Source: Glossina fuscipes (taxonomy: Eukaryota > Arthropoda > Insecta > Diptera > Glossinidae). From it: a stretch of DNA of 64,000 nt. Location: the NCBI RefSeq assembly GCF_014805625.2, contig NW_023998417.1:6176522-6240521 (forward strand), written 5' to 3'. The notes beneath the pieces were generated by a model. That model worked only from the letters and a program-made list of their open reading frames with translations, was not told the origin of the DNA and did no database searches. Positions 13,111 through 25,285 of this stretch are shown piece after piece. Position numbers and translations under genes: made by a program. The first letter of the stretch is position 1. Each line of letters starts with the position of its first letter.

Positions 13111-16100
13111 TTTGATTGATTGTCGGCGAAAGAAAGATTTCATTTAACATGGGCATAGGGAACCATAAAAATTTCCTATCTCTATACCAAATAGAATTGC
13201 ACTATTTCTCAAACATAGAATAAGTTTATAATGGACTAAATTGTGGAGCATAATCTGTTGCAAAATATTTCTTTTTTCTTCTGTCACCATAAATGAATGA
13301 ATTGTCATCTGTAACTGTCATCTCCAGAGTATTAACTTCAATTGATACATCCTTGGTTAAATAAAGTTCGTACATGTACGCTATTATTATTAACAAACAC
13401 GCATACACACACTCAGGGAATACTATTTATTACCTACGTGTGCATTCGCTTCTTAAAAGACCTTTATTTCTATTATACTCTATATGTGGTATACATTGAA
13501 GCCTGTGGGAACTGTAATCATTTGCAGCTGGCAATGACTATTTCATTAAACTACAGTTGACATCTATTCAGTTCAATTTTAAAGAAACTGATGACATTGA
13601 TGTATATAAAAAAATAATTGGAAAAAATTGTAACTTTACTCAAAGTCAATTAATGATTCTTTTTTTTTTTTAAACGGACACCAATAACAAAAAGAAGTGA
13701 AAACTAATTGTCTTTACAAAGCGAAATGGAAAACTAATTTTCTTTCATATAAACAGTAAATGCAAATATGAATGGACCAGAAGTGGTATTTTGTGATCTT
13801 GCTTTACATTTATATTTCGCCCGCCACTTAAAGTCTATAACTTTTTGAATATTAAGATATCGAACTTTATTCATTCATGTGCGCCCGAGTAGTTGTCCTT
13901 GCCTTTACTTGTACTTTTAAAATTACTGCAATACCATGTCATAGCAGTTATAAAAAACTTTGCAATTTTTTTTTTTTTTTTTTCTTATTGAAGGATGCGT
14001 CCTTGAGCTATGTGGAATATGGAGTAATGTAAAACAAGATAGTTATTATAAGTAAAGTCGTAAAAAGGGCACCTTGAGCAGATTGTCCCATCGTATATTC
14101 CTATAACTTTATGATACAAATGACACACAATGCAAGAGTTCGCGTAGATGGTAGACGATTGTGATCAAACGATGTTTTATTGTACATATCTTCATTTCAT
14201 CAGTCGTTTATAGGTCTTATGGTCGCGATAGGGACATAACTTAAATTAAATTAAATTTAAAAAAAATAACATTTAGGTTCGATGAAAACTGACTGATCTA
14301 TGAGAGTAACTTTCTTAATTTTTTTGGGGCGTGAACTTTTTTATACAAATAATTGGTAATTGTTCGTTATCCTAAACCAACTACCCACTAGACAGGCCAC
14401 TACTACTTTCCTAGACATAACATCTTTCTCTTGAGTACAAACTTATTTTTCATGGTTAATCCTTACATGGGAGAGAGTGATCCAAATTTAGCGAAATTAT
14501 TATTTTTTTTTTTTTGGTTTTCATAGAACTTTACATTCGTTCTTAAAAAGCCAATAATTAGATCTTGTTGTCGTATGACAATTTGTTGTTCTTGCGAGCT
14601 GTTATATGGGTTTCAGAAGACAAACCTATGTGATCCCATCTTAATTACATATTTATATATCAAAATCGCTATCCTGAACTGATTTCTAATAATTGTAAGC
14701 TTCTATTGGAAATGTTGACTCAATAACAATTTTTTGTTTAATGGCATTACAATCATTTGTATTCAATTTGCTTTACTGCTGCTGCACATATATTAATTGA
14801 TTCTCTTGGTGGATTACGCTAAATCAAAAAATGTACACTTCTGAGTCACATATAGTATGAGGAATTTAGTAAACTTTTTAGTCTTTAGGATTTTTTCTTT
14901 AGTATATGTTCTAATCTGGTCGAATAAAATAACGGAAGTGAAAGAGCCACGCAAGTACAGCTGATCAATATTTGGCAGCACCACAATATGACAAAATTTC
15001 TAGAATTCATTTACATTATTATTAAAGTGAAAATTCGACATGTTTAACAACGTTTCGCATAATATAATAAAGGAAATGTTACAACACATGTTGCATTAAG
15101 CGAAACATGCAATCGACCAACACCTATATTGGCCGTCAACACACAATGGCAAACGTAAAGCAAGCTTCGAAAAAAAAAAATACTTTTTTTTTTACAAAAA
15201 AAAAATAAATTGTTTTAATAACAGCAATTATGTCATACGTTAAATCTATGAATAAATGCCTTAAAAGGCAGCCCACAAACGATATAATTATTCAAATTAA
15301 AAACTTGTTAGGAAAAATTGAAATCTAGTTTTTAACAGTTTGTTGACACACAAGCAATTAAATTCAATATTTTTTTATGCAATAAATCATCATCAATTTT
15401 ATATATTCTCCGCCCAGGGAGCTTCTGTCCCTTTGACCTTTCGGAATCGATATAAGAATCTGATCAAGACTAAATGCCATCTTGATTGCCTTTTATATGA
15501 AAAATTATTTATAAAAATTTATCTCAAGAGCTCCGTTATCTTTAAAGCTTGAAATATTTGAGTTTCAGGACTATTCCTTCCTTTAGAAAAATAAAGTGAG
15601 TGAAGCTTTTTTGCAGCCCAGGTACAATCCTCAAAATTAAGCGCACATTTTCATAGCAATCATAATTTCGTCTTTATATGAAGAAAGAAATATTTTCTGG
15701 TCCTAAAGGAAATTTACACACTTTAGCTTTGAACTCAACAACTCAACACTCTGGCACACGTGCACACTCTTCTCTCATTATTCTATTAATTTAATGTTGC
15801 CCTGAATTTGTTATCGTTAACTCATTAATGACAATAATTGCATTGTGTGTCTATGTTTGTTCCTTTATTTTGTTTGATAAGCTTTAATTGTCCAGTCATA
15901 AATTCATTCGTTTTATTTATTCTGTCACACGTACACGATAATATGCCTAAGAACCGCGAACGAAATTATAAAATGCAATCAATTTATAGATTAATAATAA
16001 CAAATTTATGACATACCTGTACACATAAATTGAATTAACGATAAAGAACAAGTTCCGGCCTTTTTTCCACTAAATTTCAAAAGAATGTGTTGTTATGTTT

Positions 16101-16320
16101 AAACTACATATAATTAGGTAATAAAAGTTTTAACAGTCATCTGTTAAACGTAGTCGCGGAAAGCTTTAAATCAAATATAAATAAAATGAAACTATTGGAG
16201 AAAACATTATAAATAATTCTTCTCATGTCAGTTAGTTAAATTTTGATTTGAAAAAATTTTTGTATTACGTTAAATAAGAGATTGGGAAAGAGAAAGTTTA
16301 TTTACGCCGGAGTGAGCATC
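13111..16320. other. Gene-free AT-rich stretch
   Basis: No supported gene. T runs occur near 13660, 13969-13983 and 14503-14515. A somewhat more GC-balanced piece lies at 14935-15160, without a readable product. Confidence 0.55.
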
Positions 16321-16770
16321 CCAAGCACTACAAAAAAAAATTTAACTAATATCCCCTTAAACGTCGATCAATAACGTTTCCAAGGATCTGCAAGCTGTAT
16401 TCTATTCAAAAACGGTGTTGAAAAGTTTGCTGTGAACGAACCGAGTGCTGCAAAAAAAAAAAGAAACTAACATCCCCTTAACCATTGATCAATAACCTTT
16501 CCAACGATATGCAAGCTATATTCTGTTTAAAGACAGTGTTCAAAAGGTCACTGTGACCGAACCAGATATTCAAAAAAAAAAAAACGAACCCTACGCATCC
16601 TCTTAACCGTTGTTCAATGAGGTTTCCAGAGATGTGCAGTTTATAATCACTTTCCTCCGAAAACTGTTTATAAGTTCCCAGTGGCCAGACCAAGTACTAA
16701 ACAAGTAGTGAATCCTTGATCAAAAACAATTCCCTTAACGTGTAGTTTATATTGGGATTTGTTCGGACTT
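16321..16770. repeat. Tandem repeat with about 120-bp unit, 3 to 4 copies
   Basis: Unit starts can be read at 16321 (CCAAGCACTAC), 16441 (CCGAGTGCTGC), 16562 (CCAGATATTC) and 16690 (CCAAGTACTA), giving spacings of 120, 121 and 128. Each of the first three units carries an A-run right after the start, then 'atccccttaaccnttgatcaata', then 'ctttccaacgatntgcaagct', then 'gtgttcaaaaggt', and ends near 'gtgaccga'. The fourth is partial and decayed, fading out by about 16770. Units 1 and 2 are clearly the closest pair. It does not match a satellite known to me. A minus-strand open frame of 71 codons crosses it and is a by-product. Confidence 0.85.
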
Positions 16771-18622
16771 TGAAAATTGTTCTACTTGGCGTAGTATACA
16801 CCATTATTCATAACAGACCAATGTTCGGGAGGTCAAGCGGTTTACCAATTACACGAAATAGGTAAATAATACGCTATAATGAGCCAAATCTATAAGACAT
16901 CAACCGCTTTCTTACACATTAATACATATTAATGTAATCTTTAGGACATCACACTCCAAGTATTGATAGATATTAGACTATGTTTGAAAGAAAAGTCATA
17001 TGCTTCTTTGCTCTCTTTCTTGTGCGAGCACATTTGCATTTACTTTGTTTTACTTGTTTAGATGATAGAATAATTCCTAGTGGAATTATGACATTGAGAG
17101 CATAAGTGAATGCATTTTAATGCATTTTGACGAACTTTTGATTCTCGTTCTGATCAATACCGTGATGAGTGTGTTTGAAATTGTAGGCGATTTGTAAGAT
17201 TCACATAGTATGCAAGATAGTTATGAAAAATAAGTGGAACTTAGGCAAAGCGACTGAACGCTGTTGCTGCAGAAGCGTGATTTAATAAGATTTAATAATC
17301 GCTTACTAATCTGTCATATGAATTGACAGCGCTTATTAAGTGATACGAGATTTAGTTTTTAGTCGACTTTACGTAAAAGGGACCTCAGTAAATCACAAAC
17401 AACACCAGGTTATAAACGAGAACATCGGCACTTTCATCGGCAATCACATCAATATGTTATAGAAATCGTTTTTAAAGCAGTTAGGCATGTTCAAGTCCAC
17501 ACGGAATTCATTTCTCCTATATATATATATCTTAGTAAAAACAGACTACATGCATGAAAATATTGTTGATAAACTAAATAAGAGAAATCAAAAAAATATG
17601 CATATTTTTTATCATTTCAATTAATCAAAATCAGATCATGTTGCTTTTATGCTATGCTATAAGTATTCACTTCCTATTTATAGTGTCACTAAAAGATGAC
17701 TTGATGTCCTTGCAAAGTTACTATCTATGTAAATAACTCATCATTTCTATGTCAGCCTGAATACAAATTCATTTTATATGTACAATCAACATTCAACATG
17801 TGCATGACAATGGGATAGATAATAAATCTCTAGACCATTATACATTGCCTGTAACTAAAATATATAATAGCCTAAATGTGTTTTTCTAAGTTGAGAAGTT
17901 TCTGCCTTTTTGGCTTTTCGGTATTGAATTAAATATCTTATGGGAATATAACTTATTGCCGCTTACTACCAAAGGTGTTCGGTTAACCGAATAAAGTTTG
18001 CTTACTTTGCCCATAAATCTAATAAACTTTGTAAGAAAAGCAAATGAATAAAATTTGATATATTTCAAGTGTCTTATGGTCATAAATATCAACACAATGC
18101 GATCTAAATAAGTGGTTATTAAATGTGTGCACATATATCATATATAGGTTAATGGAAATTTTCTTTCCGGGCAGGAGAATATTCAATTATAATAGACTAT
18201 GAGATAAAAAAAAAAAGAAAAATATTTTATTCGCTTTCCTTGGTGTACTACGATAAATTGACTGAGAGATGAGGCAAACATTCATTCACTCGAACTAGAG
18301 CGTTTTGAACAATAGTTTAATATATTTTAAGGTGATTTCTACACAAACATAAAAAAATCATATTTACATACTCAGCTTTCGTTATGTATTAGAGTCGTGA
18401 CCGAAACCTTTTGCCAATTTAGCGGATTTCTGAACTTTAGATAGCAATTTTTGAAAGGAGAAATGTAAAGTCCGCTTATTTTTTTTTAAACGATACCTTA
18501 AGAGAGAATGGACAATCATCAGTTTCATGGTAATGTTAATCGGATTTCCTAATTTCATATTTTCAAGCTTACCCTGACGAGATTAATAAGAAATAATTTG
18601 TTCTTCTGGGAAACAGACTGGG

Positions 18623-18625
<3 letters not shown>
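16771..18625. other. Gene-free AT-rich stretch
   Basis: No supported gene. Short TA run at 17519-17531. The 82-codon minus-strand frame at 17886-18134 has no recognisable features. Confidence 0.55.

Positions 18626-18654
<29 letters not shown>
18626..18654. repeat. (TC)n microsatellite
   Basis: Pure TC run, directly visible. Confidence 0.97.
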
Positions 18655-18657
<3 letters not shown>

Positions 18658-21619
18658 GCATATCTTTAATAATTGCAAACGTTTAGTAAACCGAATGCAT
18701 CCCCTTTATAAGTTTAATAAGAAAGAAAGCAATTGAACGTAAACTCTTCCATTTATCATGCACGACTTGCATTTTATTTTTTTGTTGCTTTCTATTATAT
18801 TATCATAATAATAATAATTCTCCAGAAGAAAACGCGTTCTCTCCTACAGTCATTATAAATTATTACTACTTTTCATACAAATAGATAAAATCCATATAAG
18901 GTGAGTTAAGAGAATTAAAAAAACAGCGATTCAACTTAATTAATTTCATGCAATCATTATGTATATCAGCAACAAATGCTTCAAAATTGAACTGATTTGA
19001 ATGAAAGCGACCTGTTACGACGAACTTGTAGCTATATTGTCCCTTAAATGGCATTTGGGAGACTTTTATATTGGCGTCACAGCAATGCTCTTATATATAG
19101 AGTTAATGTTTTGGTTTTTCCGCCGCTCTTACTACTGCTCTATCGGTGACATCGTCAGTCGTAAAACTTGCACGGGTTCCCGTATACAGATGAATGTAAG
19201 ACTTGTAGTGATGTTCTCATCATTAAAAATATAAAAATTGATCGAGAATATAGACTAAACTGTGATAAGAAAGGCTTATTACAGATCGGATGAAGCAATA
19301 GAATATTTTTGATTTTCTTAATAATATTTTCTTTAACTATTTAATACGACACCTGAATGTTAAGCACTGTTTACAAACAAGCGCGACGCCATGAATAAAT
19401 TAATGCGAGGCCATAACAAATTCAAGGCATAACAAAACTACAAATGCACGCATAGATATATATATATTTATGCACGTTCACGCACGCACCTTAAATTAAT
19501 TTGAAAGAGATAGGATATATTTTGCTCTGCAAATCGCATTTATAGGGCTTTTCAATGTGGGCTGTAATTTCAGCCGAAATCGCGTTATATACAAAATCAG
19601 AAAAATGTCGTGAAATGCTTTCTCTCTATTTAGAGAGGAAATGCAAACAAGGATAAATGGACCAATCGCGATGTAAAATGCAATGAACTAAATAATTCAA
19701 TGATCCGATCTATCGAAAGTGAAAAGAGAAGAACTTAAAATGATTTTCACTACTATCAAGTCATGAGAGCATTCATTGTCATAACTTTATCATGTAAACA
19801 TATATGACTCAGATGATTCGCTCTCATTAAAAACATATGTACTTTGTTTGATCTTTGTAATGGCATACACATTCTCCTCTTTCGAAAAATTTTATATTCC
19901 ACTGTGCAATTTATGTTATGACTATGAGTATGAAGCAAAAAAAGCTTTACAACTATAACTTAAACGTATGTAATAACTTTTGCTAGTTATTAATTTAAGT
20001 AATTACTTTGTTCCTAATATATTCGAATATTGCAATAAAATTACAATAAAAACTCCAAGCACATCGTTAGAAAAGCTAATATTTCCGTAATTAGCAAGTA
20101 AATATATTATTTTTTAATTAAAGCAATTCCATTAAAAATATTCTCTAATATGAATGAGAAAATTGCATAGGATTGAAACACTTTACAAACAAACATTCCA
20201 TCCAATATATTGCACATAAGTATGACAATACCTGAGGCAATCAAGTCTAGATTTTTAAGAGGATATAGCCTTAATTTCTTGTTGTTCATCTTACTCTAAA
20301 CTAAGGATTGATTTCTTTGAGTGTATTCTTGGGACTTTCTTTAGGTAGGAGTTCGCAACAAAGCTACTACCAGAAGAATTGTTATATGACTTGGGAACCT
20401 CCATAACCTATCCACGTCAAGTCGGCTAAATCGGGATTGTTTGAACACAAGTGTACACCTATATAATGAACAACAGATGGAATTTGCAAAGTGTCTTGGT
20501 AGAAGTGTAAATAGTGTAAATCAACTCATATATAACTACGTTGGTTAAAAACTGCCTGCTTGCACTTAATTTAATAATTTTTCATTTTTATACTTAGTCT
20601 TTATTAGTTTAAGATAAACTAAAAAATTTAAATCAATGATAAACTCCTTAATGTGAAGACTAGCTAGAGTATGTCTAGACATTATAAAAAATTGACAGAC
20701 CGTACAGACTTCGTGCAATTGCCACGTGTATCATCAATTCATTCAGTCAATTCAATTCCAAATAAAATTAAAAATTTGCCACGTTCCGTGAAGTCAAGTC
20801 AAGAGGAAAATATCAAATCTATTTAAAAATTGATTTTATTATTTTTATTATATATGATATTTGCATATGGGAGAAATCGATTTTAACAATTTAAAATTTA
20901 AGCATAAAAATGCATAAAAATTGCATTTATAAACAAGAAGTACAAATATTTTTGATATATATATATATATATGTAGTTGTAGCCTTAAGAAAAAATTCAA
21001 TTAGCTATAGTACATCGTTACATGAAACTCTTTGCAGAAAATGTTATAAATGGCTAAAGCAAACATAACAACATCGCTCCTGTTAGCAAGAGGGAATAAA
21101 ATTAATGTACTCACTTTGGAAAAATGCTTTGGCAATTGTTCAAAACCAGAAAACAAGAAAGAAAAAAAAGTTCATAGACTTTTTTTTTTTTTTTTTTTTT
21201 GAAACGATACCAGAGGCTGTTCAAAAGGTTGCCACAAAGCATGTGCACATCTATGATACACTACTGGCAAAGAAAATAACTATGAAAAGCTTTTATCTCC
21301 CCAAAGAGATCAAAAGATTCTAATTTAATTAATAATCATTGCTTTTGAAGGTAAAAAACATATGTCTCAACAAAATAAAACAAAAAAAAAAAATAAAAAA
21401 AATAAATAAATAGATAAAAGGATTGAACAGAAAGAAAGGGTCACATAAGGGAATTAAATTTTAATTCTTTTCTATAAAATTAAATTTTGTTTTGAAGTGT
21501 AAAAATGAATCTCAAAAGAATCATAAAATTCTATTAATCGCAAAATAACATATAACATATAACATATTCTTGCTACCTTTTCTTTTTGAACAAAATAATA
21601 AAAGAAAACAATTTTTAAA
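18655..21619. other. Gene-free AT-rich stretch
   Basis: No supported gene. A TA run lies at 20954-20972 and a poly-T tract at about 21180-21200. Short open frames here are of chance length. Confidence 0.55.
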
Positions 21620-21811
21620 ATGAGTTTACTTTCATTACAGCAGTATTTTGCTAATGGCGTTTTGCCAGAAAGCGTCGAAAAAGTAAACTAGTTATTCGAA
21701 TTAATGTCATTAGAAGTTTGCGCCACTCCTACAATTCTTCAACAATTAGAGAAGGTGACAATGAAGATTGCTACAGCGCTTATCAAACGAGCTTTAAGCA
21801 AAAGGCTTTAA
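21620..21811 (+). pseudogene. Short plus-strand frame interrupted by TAG (unknown)
   Basis: From ATG at 21620 a single frame runs 64 codons to TAA at 21809, broken only by TAG at codon 24 (21689-21691). The part before the stop reads MSLLSLQQYFANGVLPESVE; the part after is helical and basic, e.g. LFELMSLEVC, ILQQLEKVTM and ending KRALSKRL. The region is clearly more GC-balanced than its flanks. I do not recognise the family. It overlaps, in antisense, the possible last exon of the minus-strand candidate, so at most one of the two readings is likely real. Exon remnant or chance frame are both possible. Confidence 0.2.
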
Positions 21812-22346
21812 TTTGGTTCGACTAACAACTTTTTGTTGTAATGAAGGCTGGATTCGGCATATCGCTCAAACTATCGTTGACTGATCTAGTTATATATGTG
21901 CAAACGAAAAAAAGGAAACCATTCAGAAAACATAACTCTCTCTCTCTGTTTAACTTACAGGAGAGGCGACGAGAGAGAAAGACGACATGTGAAATCCGGT
22001 TGGAATATAGTAAGCTATGAGGTCATCTAACACAATAGAAGCATCACTTGGATTCGTTCCAATGATAATTAAGGGAAAACCCGCTGTAGTGGCCTGAAAG
22101 TTAAACTGCTTTTCCGGCAAAACAGTCGTCGAACCAATATTGCAAAGCGTTGTTACGAAAAAAAAGGAATTTGTGAACTGCAATGATTTGTATTCAAACT
22201 GAAGGTTAGTAGTACCTGGATCGAACACTGCGCTTTTATTGTCATGATAATAACGAAGAGTTAGTGACTTTTGTTCGTATCCGAAATCCGTATTGTATAA
22301 AAAAAGCAATGGCTCTTCAGTGCACTGAATGCAGCATTTTTGCACC
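21651..22346 (-). CDS. Candidate two-exon coding segment, unknown product (partial)
   Basis: The main exon is about 22346-21959 on the minus strand: open for 129 codons, no stop, ending GCC TCT CCT | GTAAGT, a consensus phase-0 donor. Its left edge would be the AG at 22348-22347, with only a weak pyrimidine tract. The protein starts VQKCCIQC, has alternating beta-type hydrophobic segments and no transmembrane helix, and near its end reads ASIVLDDLIAYY. That resembles the closing strand of MAM-type jelly-roll domains, but too weakly for an assignment. A possible last exon is 21728-21651: after AG it continues in the same phase as EWRKLLMTLIRI...LAKRH and stops at TAG, leaving a 230-nt intron. 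Upstream, a second frame starts MDESQVLLDVACVCINL at 22416 and meets the exon out of frame by one base in a G-rich run, so a sequence error or indel there could extend the protein. Start, strand neighbours and function remain unknown. Confidence 0.35.
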
Positions 22347-22439
22347 CTACCCCAAGGTTATATATTAAGTTTATGCAGACGCATGCAACATCGAGGAGGA
22401 CTTGAGATTCATCCATCTGTTATTATGTCGATCTCTCCG

Positions 22440-22640
22440 CAATCATTTTCTGATTTAAAGTAACATTGCTTGTCTGTCCGTCTGTCCGTTTTGTGTTTTT
22501 GTGTGTCCAATCAAGCGGTTGTAATCTTTTAGATGTTTTGATGGAATTTAGTGTTGTGAACCTTTTGAAAACGGTACGAATCGGATCACTTTTCCGACCA
22601 CCTCCAATATAATCTCTGCACTCTAATATGTAGACATTTA
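22440..22640 (+). repeat. Degenerate fly-type dispersed repeat, copy B
   Basis: Contains TGTCTGTCCGTCTGTCCG (from about 22470), then 'agatgttttgatggaattt', then 'acgaatcggatcacttttccgacc'. The last block is shared with copy F at 56450 (agatcggactactttttcgagcac). The copy is decayed and its borders are approximate. Confidence 0.55.
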
Positions 22641-23599
22641 TAATTTTCCCCTAAATATTAATCAAAGTAAAGTGAACTCAAAGTTTCCCATTGGAATTGA
22701 TAATTATGACGCAACCGGGTCATTAAAAAAAAGATCACTGGCAAATAAAATAATAATAATAACTAACTGAATCATGATTGATTAAGTTAATCTTCGATCT
22801 TAAAGCACACATTACTAAGAACCATTGGGATAGAATAAATTTTATAATATTTTACACTCATACGCGCACACATCATGTTTATTTTTAATTATTATTTTTT
22901 ATGTAATATTGATTCAGTCTCGTTATACTTACACAACACAAAGTTAAGTTTTGAAATTAAACACGGGTCATAACCCCATTAAATATGCGCGCTTTGTATT
23001 GCGGAAACGCATCGCAAGCGCTTACATTAAAATAATTGAAGATTTTATTAACAGTGTATCTACTGATTGCAAAGATATTCAAAGATTAAAATCGCTTCGG
23101 AATCACTCAAATGCGTTGATTGTGTATACATGCCAATGGAAAACTTCATTTTAATGCGGGCGATGATATCGAAAATCGCGATTCGATATGAAGATTAGCA
23201 ATTTTAATAAAACGTAAAATAAGTTTAAATGACCAAGTATTACATGTTGCCAGTGTACGTCTACTATAAATGAAGTACAACGACAAAATTTTCACTCCTC
23301 TTAGGAGAATATTTCCACAACTTTTATATATCTTCCGTCTGCTGAAAAATTAAATTACGTCGGAGATCACGTTACTAATTTTCAATCCGTTATGTGCTCT
23401 TCGGGTGATACCTTGCTCCTGATGACTTATCTAGCGCGAGAGCCCTTTAAAAACTAAATTCCGCAGTTAGCTAGTAAAACTAAGCTTATTTACTTTTAGC
23501 CCGATATTTGCTTCTAAAACTGACAAGAAATTCGCAGATCATTAAACTTATTTTTAATTAAAATAAATTCAAATCTCGTGGGATTATTGCTGCCCATGA
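22641..23599. other. Gene-free stretch with one unrecognised short frame
   Basis: The plus-strand frame 22951-23154 (67 codons, containing YARFVLRKRIASAYIKIIED) is more GC-balanced than its flanks and reads like a basic helix, but it has no ATG context, splice sites or family match I can name. Confidence 0.4.
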
Positions 23600-24300
23600 A
23601 GAATCCTGATTAGAAGATAAATTAAATTAATGTTAATATCACTGCGGTCTTTTGTTGTTGTTGTTGCTGTCGTTGATGATGATGGTAATGATGATGATGA
23701 TGAAATCGAGATAATGAGAAAAAAAGTTTCGCTTAAATGTACATATCTCTCAGTATGATGAGTTCATTAAGAGAAATGTACGTATGTAATACACAAACAT
23801 AGAAATGCAACCAATGCACATTTAAATAAATGAGTAAATGTCAACATTATAAGCAACAACAGCAATGTCTTATCATCATAATGACCACATTGTTACGATA
23901 CAAACTTATTGCTGGCCACATGTGCAACAAACACAACGTGTATAATAGGGGTAAAGGTTACGTTTATTTAGGTATTAAAATATGTATTTAGTTGTTATTG
24001 TTGTTGCTGTTGTTAATGCTCTTCATCACCTAAATATTGTTTTACACAATTGCACTCATGCATCTAATTAAGGCTGTGACTGTGACGCTGTGTACAATAT
24101 TTGAAAACTTAATTACACAGAAGAATTCCAAACAAATGAATAACATCTACGTTATGCACAAACGCATCATATCAACCGTAGACACTCACTACTCATTAAA
24201 AGTAATTCAAATTAATTTCTACTTTTGTTTAGCAATTTAATAGCTTTTGAATATATATATCTACATGGAAGATAATGTCACCATTAGTGCATAACGTTAT
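23600..24300. promoter_or_regulatory. Enhancer-like, homeodomain-site-rich DNA (tentative)
   Basis: A (TTG)n/(GAT)n trinucleotide cluster at 23651-23705 is followed by closely spaced TAATTA/ATTAA cores (for example near 24065 and 24110), repeated 'gcaacaacagcaa' and 'ttgttgttgctgttg' tracts and long stretches without poly-T noise. This texture is typical of developmental enhancers in flies. There is no gene here; the call is inference from composition only. Confidence 0.2.
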
Positions 24301-24811
24301 TCATGTCAGATGTTTATTGTCTGCTTGTGACATTTGCTGTCCGTACTTCGCAAAAGTAATAAAAGCTATGAATGATTACTTTAAAAAAAATCTAATCGCA
24401 ATTTTTAACGATAATTTATTTATGAGCGCTGCGATACGATGATGCTGGTTAGCGCCTATTATTCTAAACACATAGCAACGTTTGTCAACGCGAAGTAGTA
24501 TTGTGAATATAAATGGGCTAGAGAGATCATAAATTGAACGTATCATAAAAATAATTGGAAATTAAAAATATATTGAACCTAATAGTGTAGAGGAGGTGAC
24601 GTTCACAGACAATACTAATTGTCCGCTTCTTTAAGCGGCAATTGAAAGAAATGAAATGCATATGAATGAATTTGATTTCCTGAAGCATGAAGCAGTTATA
24701 TAAATCAGTCAATGTTTGCATAAATTTGAAAAATTCTCTCAAACTCTATATGCATACCTCAAGTGAAAACAAATGAAAAGTAAAAATTCACTTCGAAGCA
24801 AGCGAAAGACA

Positions 24812-24905
24812 TCTGTAACCCTCAAGCAAGTGTGTAACAGATGACGGCTCGTTGTTGATTATGGGTATCTCAATCGGCCAATTGGAAATATTTCATCGCA
24901 CGAAT
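24812..24905 (+). mobile_element. LTR-retroelement reverse-transcriptase relic (gypsy-like)
   Basis: In one plus-strand frame the sequence reads SVTLKQVCNR, a TGA at 24842, then RLVVDYGYLN (24845-24874). The second part matches the conserved early RT block 'RLVVDYRxLN' of Ty3/gypsy-type elements, and the preceding 'SPVxLVKK' block is recognisable as SVTLKQ. Only this short island survives; no LTRs, YxDD box, RNase H or integrase are readable next to it. Because it rests on a single motif the call is tentative. Confidence 0.35.
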
Positions 24906-25285
24906 CTTCGGGCAAAACAAGAAAAAAAAAAAAACAACAAATACAATATCTGCTGCCGTAAGCTATAAACAAGTACTTCTAAAGCTTTCGACTTTCATCA
25001 TACTCTACATCGTTAATCGAGCAGACATTAACAACAGTCAGAAAGGCTTGAGAATGACTCAGTTCTTATTACACTAATCCATTAAGAATCATTCGTCGAG
25101 TAGATTCAAGCATAACTGGCTGCTTGCCTGTCTATCTATCAGTTCTTATGTTCAATCATAAGACCGCAAAAATCATGAGAAGAAAGCTCTTAAAAAGGAA
25201 TCGCATTGTTTTTAAGGCCACCACCCATAAAACTTCCCAGAAGAAGAAGAAAGATTTCATATAAAAAAAAAAAAAAATTTAATTT

